Virus record (IMG/VR): IMGVR_UViG_3300025646_000471
Span: 1 to 20,831 of that record
Strand: one strand, 5' to 3'
DNA length: 20,831 nt
Source of the DNA: a virus
A program made the position numbers and the translations under genes. This document shows positions 1 to 5,804 of this stretch, piece by piece. Positions within the stretch are counted from its first letter, which is position 1. The number at the start of each line of letters is the position of its first letter. Under the pieces are notes generated by a model. That model saw only the letters and a program-made list of their open reading frames with translations, was not told the DNA's origin and made no database searches.

Positions 1-339
1 AACGCAGAGGGTACAATCCTCGCTCAAGGGATGGCTCAAGAGGACAAGGCATCAAGCCGTATCAATCAGACATCCTACGTCGAGAACTGCGAAACATCCG
101 CAGTAGGTCGTGCCCTTGGATTTCTTGGGATCGGGATTGAGACTTCCATCGCCACAGCAGATGAGGTCGATATGGCCATCAAAAAGCAGGACACAGCCCC
201 TGACCGAAAGCAACTGACCGCTGACATCGTTAGCAGTATGAAGGATGCCGTAAAGGGCGGAAAAGAGGCGCACGTCAAGTCCGCACTCGAAAGCAAGTAC
301 ACATATACTAAAGAGCAATACGAAGAGATTTTCGGATGA
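1..339 (+). CDS. ERF-like single-strand DNA annealing protein, 3' part
   Basis: This reading frame is already open at base 1, so only the C-terminal 112 residues are present; the first internal ATG at 31 is probably not the true start. The stretch SYVENCETSAVGRALGFLGI matches the conserved core seen in phage ERF-type recombination proteins, which anneal complementary single strands during phage recombination. After this core comes a charged linker with many Lys, Glu and Asp residues and a short tail ending in EEIFG. The gene overlaps the next by the ATGA arrangement and lies just upstream of a RecE-like exonuclease, the usual partner of an annealing protein. Family membership is inferred from the motif and the context; the N-terminal half is outside the window. 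Confidence 0.7.
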   Translation, partial: NAEGTILAQGMAQEDKASSRINQTSYVENCETSAVGRALGFLGIGIETSIATADEVDMAIKKQDTAPDRKQLTADIVSSMKDAVKGGKEAHVKSALESKYTYTKEQYEEIFG

Positions 340-548
340 GCGAGGAAGAAGAAGGCTACGCCAATACGCACACAATCACGATGACCAATGGTACATATTT
401 TACAATTCGGTTTGAGAAAGAAGAAGGGCGTAATGTTGTAGATATCTATCAGGTGTTTGATGAGGATAATGAAATATATCTTATGTCAATGGCAAAGGAG
501 CATTTGGTGGAAATGATATACCAATTTGAATCTATGTTAAATGACTGA
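336..548 (+). CDS. Small unknown protein, 70 residues
   Basis: I do not recognise this protein. It starts inside the stop of the annealing-protein gene (ATGA overlap) and its end overlaps the exonuclease gene by 8 bases, so the three are almost certainly co-translated. The product is acidic, with a run of Glu near the N-terminus, then a segment of alternating hydrophobic and polar residues (TYFTIRFEK) that suggests beta strands, and a helical C-terminus (HLVEMIYQFESML). There is no signal peptide or membrane segment. Its position between two recombination genes suggests an accessory role in the same process, but nothing in the sequence proves that. Confidence 0.65.
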   Translation: MSEEEEGYANTHTITMTNGTYFTIRFEKEEGRNVVDIYQVFDEDNEIYLMSMAKEHLVEMIYQFESMLND

Positions 549-1284
549 GGAACTATTTAAGGACGACAGCGCATATTATTCTGACAGACAGTATCTGTCG
601 AATAGCGCCCTGAAGCTTCTACGTGAGTCCCCCCACAAATTCGCACTATGGCGTACTCGCCAATGGGAGCAACCAAGCAATGTTGCTTTCGAGTTAGGCA
701 AGGCTGTTCACTCTATGTTTTTAGAGGGAATAGATAACGCAATGGTGACGAGCGTACGTAGAGATGTCAGGACCAAGGCATACCAAGACTTCTTGGAGGA
801 AAACAAGGATAAGTTTATTCTATCCAAGTCTGACTACGAGAATTATTTGGGGATGTGTGAGCGACTTCAAAACAACAGCGAAGTACAAGCACTTATGTGG
901 AGTGGTCGTCCTGAAGTTCCCGCAGTTGGAGAATATAGAGGATTAAAGTTTAAGGGCAAGGCTGACTGGCTCGTTGAATCTCCAGGCGAAAGTTACATTT
1001 TAGACCTGAAGACCACATCGAAAACCATCAGTGACTTCTACAAAAGCGCAAAGTTTCTATTGTATAACCAGCAGGCAGCATTGTACAGCCACCTGTTTAA
1101 CGTAGATAGATTTTACTTTGTGGTTGTTGAGAAGAGTTGGCCTTATGAAATTGGTATTTTTGATACAAGCATTGAGTTTATTCAGTCCGGATATTACGAA
1201 CTAAATAAATCCATAGACTTGTATGAGGAGTTATTTGTAGAAGGTTCTTATACTAAAGATTATGCAAGACAGTTTATTTTATAA
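541..1284 (+). CDS. RecE-like PD-(D/E)XK exonuclease (PDDEXK-like exodeoxyribonuclease 8 family)
   Basis: A 247-residue nuclease of the kind annotated as putative exodeoxyribonuclease 8, PDDEXK-like domain. Visible motifs in order are an N-terminal SNSALKLLRESP segment, GKAVH with His57, a KGKADW segment with the metal-binding Asp142, the ILDLKTT strand giving Asp155 and Lys157 of the D-x-K signature, and the YNQQAALY helix at about 175-182, typical of RecE/RecB-like exonucleases. In phages this enzyme resects double-stranded ends and hands the strand to an annealing protein, here encoded directly upstream. It overlaps the next gene by 23 bases. The domain assignment is well supported by the ordered motifs; activity and polarity are inferred from the family. 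Confidence 0.85.
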   Translation: MTEELFKDDSAYYSDRQYLSNSALKLLRESPHKFALWRTRQWEQPSNVAFELGKAVHSMFLEGIDNAMVTSVRRDVRTKAYQDFLEENKDKFILSKSDYENYLGMCERLQNNSEVQALMWSGRPEVPAVGEYRGLKFKGKADWLVESPGESYILDLKTTSKTISDFYKSAKFLLYNQQAALYSHLFNVDRFYFVVVEKSWPYEIGIFDTSIEFIQSGYYELNKSIDLYEELFVEGSYTKDYARQFIL

Positions 1285-1651
1285 TATCGTAGATATTGTC
1301 TCCATCTATTCGGGTGTAGACAGCGAGGAGATTATGACTCCAAAGAAGTCTCGCCCGGTAACAAAGGCAAAACGTCTTGCGTCAAATATCCTCAAGCAGT
1401 ACGGATATGGTGCGACTGAAATCTCACTTATCCTAAACATCGATCGGAAGTCTGTGTACGATTACGTACAAACACACGAAGATTGGATGGACAACAGTTC
1501 CTACAAAAAATCTTATCTGAGCTGTATTTCTGCTCTTGATGAGCTTGATGAGTCAGGACTAAACTTGAAAAGCGAGGTGGACAAACTCAAAATCAAGGTA
1601 CTTAAACTCGAAGATATGTACGAGCATATCAAACAATTAATTTTATCTTAA
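1262..1651 (+). CDS. DnaA domain IV-like DNA-binding protein with C-terminal coiled coil
   Basis: A 129-residue protein whose first half resembles the duplex DNA-binding domain IV of the initiator DnaA. The pattern IYSGVDSEEIM, then SRPVTKAKRLASNIL, then ATEISLILNIDRKSVYDYV parallels the DnaA series of a short helix, the R-x-x-x-x-x-R basic helix, the T-x-x-E-I-G turn and the D-H-T-T-V recognition helix (here Asp61 to Val65). The AAA+ ATPase domains of DnaA are absent. Residues from about 85 to 129 have the heptad-like spacing of a coiled coil (LKSEVDKLKIKVLKLEDMY), suggesting dimerisation. It lies between an exonuclease and an SSB-tipped protein. It may be a phage origin-binding protein or a regulator; it could also be a generic helix-turn-helix factor. 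Confidence 0.65.
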   Translation: MQDSLFYNIVDIVSIYSGVDSEEIMTPKKSRPVTKAKRLASNILKQYGYGATEISLILNIDRKSVYDYVQTHEDWMDNSSYKKSYLSCISALDELDESGLNLKSEVDKLKIKVLKLEDMYEHIKQLILS

Positions 1652-1657
1652 TTTGAA

Positions 1658-1900
1658 ATGGCTGAGAAGAATGCTACTTTCATTGGTAAGACCAAAGTGG
1701 TCAAGACCAAGTTCGGTGAAATCGTTAAAATTGCCTTTGGGCCACGCGATTTCGAACAATTCGAAGGACTCAAGAACCAAAGTGGTTGGGTGAATCTTGA
1801 GTTAATGTCTAAGCGCGATGGCGAGAAATACCTGAAGGTTCAGGATGAGTATCAGCCAAAGAAAGCTGTAAACGCAGGGACCGACGACTTCCCTTTTTAA
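1658..1900 (+). CDS. Mini protein with SSB-type acidic C-terminal tip
   Basis: An 80-residue protein ending in TDDFPF, which closely resembles the DDxPF tip by which bacterial single-stranded DNA-binding proteins recruit partner enzymes. The body has alternating hydrophobic residues (KTKFGEIVKIAFG, WVNLELMSK, KYLKVQ) that suggest a small beta barrel, followed by a short linker and the tip, so its layout mimics a shrunken SSB. Codons favour AAG, GGT, ATC and TTC more than those of its neighbours, as expected of an abundantly made protein. The gene sits among recombination and replication genes and is followed by a strong hairpin terminator. The SSB-like role is inferred from the tip and the context; a canonical full-length OB fold is not evident. 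Confidence 0.6.
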   Translation: MAEKNATFIGKTKVVKTKFGEIVKIAFGPRDFEQFEGLKNQSGWVNLELMSKRDGEKYLKVQDEYQPKKAVNAGTDDFPF

Positions 1901-1921
1901 TGTCGTAACTATTCAATTGTG

Positions 1922-1945
1922 AGAGGGGGCGAAAGCCCCCTTTTT
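1922..1945 (+). terminator. Hairpin terminator after the SSB-like gene
   Basis: A perfect stem GGGGGC/GCCCCC with a GAAA tetraloop, extended by A-T pairs and followed by five T residues, begins 22 bases after the stop codon at 1900. It has the form of an intrinsic terminator. It ends only 13 bases before the next start codon at 1959, leaving no room for a separate promoter, so downstream genes must depend on read-through or processing. Confidence 0.85.
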
Positions 1946-1958
1946 CAACCTCTTTGTT

Positions 1959-2237
1959 ATGGGTAGCGATTACAGATTCTTGTATTGGGATGACCTTGGT
2001 GATAGCCAACAGCACGTAGATAACCAATGTCAAAAGCACGCTGAACAACAGGATAAAGACCTGTTGGAAGAAAGACTCCTTGATGCCGAATGGATTGAAA
2101 AGGAGGAAGAGTATAACAGACGTATGGATATTATTGGACAAAATGGGAACACCGGTGAGCACTACTTTGAGTACTTCAATGATCACCTAAGTTCCGCACA
2201 AATTTGGGATGATGAAGAAGAAAGAGACATCGAGTGA
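1959..2237 (+). CDS. Unknown acidic protein, 92 residues
   Basis: No family is recognised. The product is strongly acidic and rich in Gln, Glu and Asp, with a central helical stretch (KDLLEERLLDAEWIEKEEEY) and an acidic end (WDDEEERDIE). It has no membrane segment or signal peptide. Translation probably begins at the ATG 13 bases after the terminator hairpin. Its end overlaps the start of the next small gene by 26 bases. A very acidic small early phage protein could bind a basic host target or mimic DNA, but there is no direct evidence for this. Confidence 0.6.
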   Translation: MGSDYRFLYWDDLGDSQQHVDNQCQKHAEQQDKDLLEERLLDAEWIEKEEEYNRRMDIIGQNGNTGEHYFEYFNDHLSSAQIWDDEEERDIE

Positions 2238-2355
2238 CCAGTTTATGCGTATAGCAATGGCTCGTCTAAAGGCAGATTGGCCTTTCTATCCACAGCGATT
2301 AGCGATGGCAGCACATATGTATCGCAAATGGCTAGATAGACAAATGGCTCAATAA
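2212..2355 (+). CDS. Small basic protein, 47 residues
   Basis: This short frame starts at an ATG inside the end of the preceding gene and runs to TAA at 2353-2355. The product begins MKKKETSSDQ and continues as one likely amphipathic helix region rich in Arg, Met, Ala and Trp (RIAMARLKADW, MYRKWLDRQMAQ). The overlap and the plausible amino-acid composition support a real gene, but it is short and belongs to no family I recognise. It is the last coding sequence before the structured non-coding region. Confidence 0.5.
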   Translation: MKKKETSSDQFMRIAMARLKADWPFYPQRLAMAAHMYRKWLDRQMAQ

Positions 2356-2360
2356 AGGAA

Positions 2361-2419
2361 TGAGTAGGTTGTTGGGAGGCGGTGGGTTAATGGATGATCA
2401 AAGCCGCCTCCCCCACTCA
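2361..2419 (+). other. Long stem-loop
   Basis: The arms GGGAGGCGG (2374-2382) and CCGCCTCCC (2404-2412) are perfectly complementary over 9 bp. Outside them TGAGT (2361-2365) can pair with ACTCA (2415-2419) across an internal loop. The terminal loop is 21 bases. The structure stands out for its GC content in an AT-rich region. It may be an RNA element, a DNA cruciform, or a block to transcription without a U-tract. Confidence 0.55.
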
Positions 2420-2420
2420 G

Positions 2421-2464
2421 TCAAAGTGTAAAATAATGCACCCTCAAAGTGTCAAATAATGCAC
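2421..2464. repeat. Tandem 21-bp direct repeat
   Basis: TCAAAGTGTAAAATAATGCA plus C at 2421-2441 is repeated at 2444-2464 with a single A-to-C difference. The period is 23 bp, roughly two helical turns, so proteins bound to both copies would lie on the same face. Each copy includes a weak dyad (GTG ... CAC). The layout fits iterons for an initiator or paired operator sites for a repressor; only two copies are present. Confidence 0.7.
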
Positions 2465-2470
2465 TTTAGC

Positions 2471-2505
2471 TCGGAAAAGTTCCGAATACGGCTCAATAGT
2501 GAGCC
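2471..2505 (+). other. Two consecutive short hairpins
   Basis: TCGGAA (2471-2476) pairs with TTCCGA (2480-2485) over a 3-base loop, and GGCTC (2490-2494) pairs with GAGCC (2501-2505) over a 6-base loop. Both are perfect and only four bases apart. Neither is followed by a T-tract. They may form a structured 5' leader for the genes that start at 2563. Confidence 0.4.
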
Positions 2506-2562
2506 ACAAGCGTAACGATTACCATTGATTCTTAAACGAGGGTAAATTATTACAAAATAGAA

Positions 2563-2730
2563 ATGAAATATCGAGTTAACTACACCTACTTTGACCAAAG
2601 CAAAACGAAAGCTGCTCAATGGGAGCAGAGAGAGAAGGACTTTGAGACAATGGAGGAGGCTCTTCTTTTTGTCAAAAGGGTAGACCTGAACATATCAGTT
2701 AGAAATATAAACATTCAACCTGTACTGTAA
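2563..2730 (+). CDS. Small unknown protein, 55 residues
   Basis: An ATG in an A-rich leader opens a frame to TAA at 2728-2730. The product begins MKYRVNYTYFDQ, carries a charged middle (KAAQWEQREKDFETMEEAL) and ends in a short hydrophobic strand-like segment (LNISVRNINIQPVL). The alternation of beta-like ends around a helix suggests a compact folded domain. It is the first gene after the structured region and is coupled to the next through a TAATG stop-start overlap. No family is recognised. Confidence 0.55.
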   Translation: MKYRVNYTYFDQSKTKAAQWEQREKDFETMEEALLFVKRVDLNISVRNINIQPVL

Positions 2731-2882
2731 TGCAAATAGAAACATTTAAATTTATTGGTAGCGTTCACTTGTTGCCACACATATCTTTTTGCTATGATTC
2801 GAACATATGCGAAAGGGCAATTTCAATTGGTTGGCTGTGGTACGGAGTTACCATATACAGGAAAAACGAAATGCACTTATGA
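2730..2882 (+). CDS. Small unknown protein, 50 residues
   Basis: The start codon shares one base with the stop of the upstream gene (TAATG), and the stop overlaps the next start as ATGA at 2879-2882. This precise coupling on both sides is the main argument that it is translated. The product is fairly hydrophobic (KFIGSVHLLPHISF, ISIGWLWYGVTIY) and contains two Cys residues, but has no clean membrane helix. No family is recognised. Confidence 0.45.
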   Translation: MQIETFKFIGSVHLLPHISFCYDSNICERAISIGWLWYGVTIYRKNEMHL

Positions 2883-3178
2883 GCGAAGAAATGCAAATAA
2901 TATACTTGTACAGAGTACAACTTGCTTGGAAGGTAACATCCGGCAGGTCTTACTCAAACGTGTACAAGGGGTCTGAAGACAGGCCATACGAATTTGTATC
3001 ACGTGCCAAAAGCATAGATGATATAAATAGAAATCCTGAGATTGTTTATCAGATGATGCTACAAAATGGCTTGACTGGAAAGAAAATCAAGGATTTCTTT
3101 ATAAAGGAGTGCTATGAACAGCGCCCAATTTCACAATCGTTTCACCATAAAGAAGAGGACTACAACAAAGAATTTTAA
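2879..3178 (+). CDS. Unknown protein, 99 residues
   Basis: The preferred start is the ATG at 2879 (MSEEMQIIYLYRVQ), which overlaps the upstream stop as ATGA; an in-frame upstream start at 2807 would overlap that gene almost completely. The product has a strand-like N-terminal part (MQIIYLYRVQLAWKV) and a middle typical of small phage proteins. A helical, lysine-rich part follows (GLTGKKIKDFFIKECYEQ). The stop lies only two bases before the helicase gene, so it is probably co-expressed with it. No function can be assigned; a helicase accessory role is possible from position alone. Confidence 0.6.
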   Translation: MSEEMQIIYLYRVQLAWKVTSGRSYSNVYKGSEDRPYEFVSRAKSIDDINRNPEIVYQMMLQNGLTGKKIKDFFIKECYEQRPISQSFHHKEEDYNKEF

Positions 3179-3180
3179 AA

Positions 3181-4110
3181 ATGAGGGAATTTATTTTTGA
3201 TGCGGACAAACTCAAAGAACAGCTCATCGAACTGAGGAACGATGGGATGAAGAAAGGAGACTGGGTAGGGTTTCACAGCCTGTACGACAAGTACTCAGTA
3301 AAAAGAGGTAGCACCACCTATATTTATGCAGGTGCTCACCAAGGAAAGTCTCAATTTGCTTTTGAGATTATGATGAATCTTGCTCAGTATTCAGGATGGA
3401 AGTGGGCAGTGTACTCGCCTGAGACAGGAAGCCCAGTTGAGGTCTTTGCTGAACTATGCTGGGTGTATCTGCGAAAGCCATTCTTGATCAATGAAAAGAT
3501 TACTGCTACGGATGAAGAGGCACAACTTGCCATAGAATTTATCACCAAGCATTTCTATATCATTGATTCGGGATTGCAAGACATAACAATCGAAGGCTTC
3601 TATACTGCTGTGGCAGATGTAGAGCAACGATATGACATCAAGATTGATGGATGCTCCATTGACCCATTCACCGAAATAAAGACAGATGTGTCTTCCGGTG
3701 TTCGTGATGACATTGCCATAGGTCAGATTCTGACTCGTGTTCGAAAGCACTCTGCAGAGCGAGACTACCACACAATCGTTACCGTTCACACCAAGCACCA
3801 ACAGGTGAAGTACAAGGATGGAATCCCATACGTTGACGTGCCTACGATGAACGACATCGCAGGGGGTATGCAGTGGTCGCGAAAGGGGATGATGGTGATA
3901 AACATATGGAGGTGTCCATACGGACTAACCGACAACAACGGAGTGCCCTATGAGCCGAATCAGGTGAAGATATCAGTGGTCAAGGCGAAGCCAAAGGCCG
4001 TTGGTAAACTTGGATGGGTGTATATGTACTACGACCGAATAATGAACAGGTACTACGAGGTAAACGATTTTGATGGAACAAAAATATATGCACAAGCACT
4101 CGCTAATTAA
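3181..4110 (+). CDS. DnaB-like replicative helicase core (RecA-fold ATPase)
   Basis: A 309-residue protein matching the C-terminal ATPase domain of DnaB-family helicases, without their N-terminal primase-binding domain. The Walker A motif GAHQGKS is at residues 51-57, preceded by the strand TTYIYA. The Walker B region DGCSIDP is at 156-162, with Asp161 as the likely metal-coordinating residue. Further on are a THTKHQ segment like helicase motif 3, and AGGMQWSRKG followed by hydrophobic residues and an Arg, equivalent to the DnaB segment near the nucleotide site of the next subunit. It would unwind DNA at the phage fork as a ring. No primase is visible in the window. A RecA-like recombinase is the main alternative but fits the motifs less well. 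Confidence 0.75.
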   Translation: MREFIFDADKLKEQLIELRNDGMKKGDWVGFHSLYDKYSVKRGSTTYIYAGAHQGKSQFAFEIMMNLAQYSGWKWAVYSPETGSPVEVFAELCWVYLRKPFLINEKITATDEEAQLAIEFITKHFYIIDSGLQDITIEGFYTAVADVEQRYDIKIDGCSIDPFTEIKTDVSSGVRDDIAIGQILTRVRKHSAERDYHTIVTVHTKHQQVKYKDGIPYVDVPTMNDIAGGMQWSRKGMMVINIWRCPYGLTDNNGVPYEPNQVKISVVKAKPKAVGKLGWVYMYYDRIMNRYYEVNDFDGTKIYAQALAN

Positions 4111-4375
4111 TGAGTACAGGAGGTCGTGGGGCAACGCCCTACGGCTCTTCTTCGCTCTCAATATAGAGCGCATTACAAGCGCAGAGTTTGATGACAACTT
4201 AGACTTAATTATAAACGGAGAACTGTATAAGTTTGATGTTGGTGATTACACTGGACACGCAGATAAATACATCTTTTTTAACCCTATAAATGGTAGGCTT
4301 GTCATTGAGTCAAATGGCGTTAAGAAAATCTATAAATTTGAAGTATCTTTATTTGATGAGAATGAAAAGTTCTGA
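4073..4375 (+). CDS. Unknown protein, about 100 residues
   Basis: The frame overlaps the end of the helicase gene. Possible ATG starts are at 4073 (MEQKYMHKH) and 4088 (MHKHSL); the second leaves a shorter overlap, and the sequence does not decide between them. The product has a basic N-terminus, then ALRLFFALNIERI, and a beta-rich C-terminal half with regular alternation (DLIINGELYKFDVGDY, KYIFFNPINGRLVIES, KKIYKFEVSLF). No domain is recognised, although the D-x18-ExY-like layout is faintly reminiscent of small nuclease folds; I do not claim it as one. Confidence 0.55.
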   Translation: MEQKYMHKHSLINEYRRSWGNALRLFFALNIERITSAEFDDNLDLIINGELYKFDVGDYTGHADKYIFFNPINGRLVIESNGVKKIYKFEVSLFDENEKF

Positions 4376-4634
4376 AGAAAAAATTACAGAAGTTGCAAAC
4401 TCTGTTCGTGATTTACTGATTCATAAAAATGCTGCATACGGTGATTCTGCCCTTAAGCCTGTTGCTATTTTTGGAAATGCGGATCCAATCGTTTCTCTAA
4501 CCGCTAGGATTGATGACAAACTTATGCGCATAAAGAACAGGGGCCTAAATGATAATACAGAAGATACAGTTGTTGACCTAATAGGTTATCTAATTCTTCT
4601 GAAGATTGCTTTAAATGATGCTAATCAGAAATGA
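4356..4634 (+). CDS. DUF1599 / Nmad1-like protein
   Basis: About 92 residues from the ATG at 4356 (4362 is an alternative; both lie inside the end of the upstream gene, and an earlier in-frame start would overlap it far more). The ordered features KNAAYGDSALKP, then a helix RIDDKLMRIKNRG, then EDTVVDLIGYLILLK match the family known as DUF1599 or nucleotide modification associated domain 1. That family occurs in phage genomes and has been linked by comparative genomics to modified-nucleotide metabolism. The helix with E-x-x-x-D also recalls all-alpha nucleotide pyrophosphohydrolases. The family call is fairly firm; the substrate is unknown. Confidence 0.65.
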   Translation: MRMKSSEEKITEVANSVRDLLIHKNAAYGDSALKPVAIFGNADPIVSLTARIDDKLMRIKNRGLNDNTEDTVVDLIGYLILLKIALNDANQK

Positions 4635-5025
4635 AAGAGAGCTATTTAACTATCTAAAGGAAAATCACATTGCTGATTTAGAAACTTGTCGAGACGAGTT
4701 TAGTTTCTATGATTGTTATTCAAGTTATACAAATTCAGACATAGAGCTGAAGTGTAGGAAGACTCACTACGATGAACTTCTCATAGAAAAAGCAAAATAC
4801 GATAACCTACTCGCCAGGGCGTTAGAGTTCCGTACAGTACCATTGTACATTAACTCTACGCCCTTTGGTGTTTTTGTATTCACCCTAACTGAACTACCAG
4901 TGCCAGCTTGGGAAGAAAGAAATATGCCAAAGACTACTGAGTTTTCAAACAGAGAAAAGATAACAAAAGTGGTAGGCTATTTGAACATAAGAGACTCTAA
5001 AGTTCTTGAGTATTGGAAGAAATAA
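4615..5025 (+). CDS. Possible small PD-(D/E)XK nuclease-fold protein
   Basis: A 136-residue protein overlapping both neighbours (20 bases upstream, 13 downstream). Two ATG codons in a row at 4615 and 4618 could start it. Residues 31-46 contain FYDCY followed by DIELK, which could be the Asp and the E-x-K of a PD-(D/E)XK active site (Asp33, Glu44, Lys46). A basic helix with LLIEKAKYDNLL and a strand-rich segment (TVPLYINSTPFGVFVFTL) come next, in the order expected for that fold. The C-terminal part (MPKTTEFSNREKITKVVGYL) looks conserved but is unassigned. Its position beside RusA suggests DNA processing. This is a motif-based inference with only moderate support. Confidence 0.5.
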   Translation: MMLIRNERELFNYLKENHIADLETCRDEFSFYDCYSSYTNSDIELKCRKTHYDELLIEKAKYDNLLARALEFRTVPLYINSTPFGVFVFTLTELPVPAWEERNMPKTTEFSNREKITKVVGYLNIRDSKVLEYWKK

Positions 5026-5381
5026 TATTAACCCTGCCAAAGCCACCAAGCCTTAATAAGATATACGCTGGTGTACACTGGGCAACAAGACTTAAATATA
5101 AAAATGACTATAAAGGAAGTATTAAAGCTGAGCTTTCTAATCACGATAAGTTTACTTGCGAAAGCTATAGTTTGGACATTAGCTACAATAGCAGGCTTGA
5201 TATTGATAACGGCATTCTTGTTTCAAAGTTTTTATCTGATTGCCTTGTCCAAGAAGGGTATGTTCCGGATGACACTCCAAAGTATTTCACTTCGGTTAAA
5301 ATCTCATTCGATGGAACTCTACCGAAAAATACGTATTTGGTTAAATTAAAAATTAAAGGATATAAATTGTATGGCAACTAA
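5013..5381 (+). CDS. RusA-family Holliday junction resolvase
   Basis: A 122-residue protein of typical RusA length. It begins with the family hallmark PKPPSLNKIYAG followed by a basic segment (WATRLKYKNDYKGSI). The active-site region is RLDIDNGILVSKFLSDCL (residues 61-78) followed by GYVPDD: Asp63 and Asp65 form the D-x-D-N motif, Lys72 lies in the expected helix, and Asp86-Asp87 provide the later acidic ligands. RusA dimers resolve four-way junctions, and in phages this helps finish recombination and trim branched DNA before packaging. It completes the recombination gene set of this block. The gene overlaps its neighbours on both sides. Confidence 0.85.
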   Translation: MEEIILTLPKPPSLNKIYAGVHWATRLKYKNDYKGSIKAELSNHDKFTCESYSLDISYNSRLDIDNGILVSKFLSDCLVQEGYVPDDTPKYFTSVKISFDGTLPKNTYLVKLKIKGYKLYGN

Positions 5382-5604
5382 GTATCACACAAACCCGGAA
5401 ATCGCCAGTTTAATTGATGAAAAGCTGCAAGCTATGGCTTCGGCTTTTGCAAACACTGGTAAGGACTCAACGCTTAAAGAAATAAAAGAAGCGTACAAGA
5501 AAGAATGGAAACTTATGGATGAGATTGCTCAGATTGATCCTGAGTTCTGCAAGATCATTCGCCCTTATGATGAAAAAGAATGGATGAATCGTACGAAATC
5601 CTGA
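5371..5604 (+). CDS. Unknown helical protein, 77 residues
   Basis: It starts at an ATG inside the end of the RusA gene and overlaps the next gene by 25 bases. The product is predicted by eye to be almost all helix and highly charged (SLIDEKLQAMASAF, LKEIKEAYKKEWKLMDEIAQ), with a Pro-rich turn near the C-terminus (IRPYDEKEW). It has no membrane segment. No family is recognised; small helical proteins at this place in phage genomes are often unassigned regulators or packaging accessories, which is only a contextual remark. Confidence 0.55.
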   Translation: MATKYHTNPEIASLIDEKLQAMASAFANTGKDSTLKEIKEAYKKEWKLMDEIAQIDPEFCKIIRPYDEKEWMNRTKS

Positions 5605-5804
5605 CACAGGATGAGGCGGACTTCCTTATTGAATTATATGAGAAAATTAGAACTCGCGTAGTAGACAAGCGACAAGTAACACTTGTTGGTATAGCAAAAG
5701 AATTTGGTATGAAACCATCTGAACTTGCAGAATACCTACCGCACATACTATCGATGTTAAATGCTATTGAGGATGAGGTACGACAAGGACGAGATAGAGA
5801 TTGA
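5580..5804 (+). CDS. Small helix-turn-helix-like protein
   Basis: A 74-residue acidic protein starting at ATG 5580 within the previous gene. The segment VTLVGIAKEFGMKPSELAEYL (about residues 38-58) has the spacing of a helix-turn-helix, with Ala in the first helix, Gly at the turn, and a second helix starting with Lys-Pro-Ser. The N-terminal helix (EADFLIELYEKIRTRVV) could support dimerisation. It lies directly before the candidate sigma factor and overlaps it, so both may be part of one transcription-control unit. DNA binding is an inference from this pattern only. Confidence 0.5.
   Translation: MDESYEILTQDEADFLIELYEKIRTRVVDKRQVTLVGIAKEFGMKPSELAEYLPHILSMLNAIEDEVRQGRDRD

Larger units (their letters stand above)
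2356..2562 (+). other. Structured intergenic region; candidate origin or control region
   Basis: This 207-base stretch is the longest gene-free interval in the window. It contains a long imperfect stem-loop (2361-2419), a nearly perfect 21-bp direct repeat (2421-2441 and 2444-2464), and two short hairpins (2471-2485 and 2490-2505), followed by an AT-rich leader up to the ATG at 2563. It lies between replication genes. No T-tract follows the large hairpin, so it is not an ordinary terminator. Only one very short frame (2360-2431, 23 codons) could be read through it, and that one looks fortuitous. Confidence 0.5.

Noticed and set aside
1809-2186. Minus-strand frame with hydrophobic stretches
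   Set aside because: It runs through the terminator hairpin and the SSB-like gene on the other strand; the hydrophobic look comes from complementing acidic codons.
2360-2431. 23-codon frame through the long hairpin
   Set aside because: Its sequence is imposed by the stem arms, the product is low in complexity and nothing couples it to neighbours.
2421-2464. Possible CRISPR-like repeat
   Set aside because: Only two copies, with a 2-bp gap instead of a spacer, and no cas genes.
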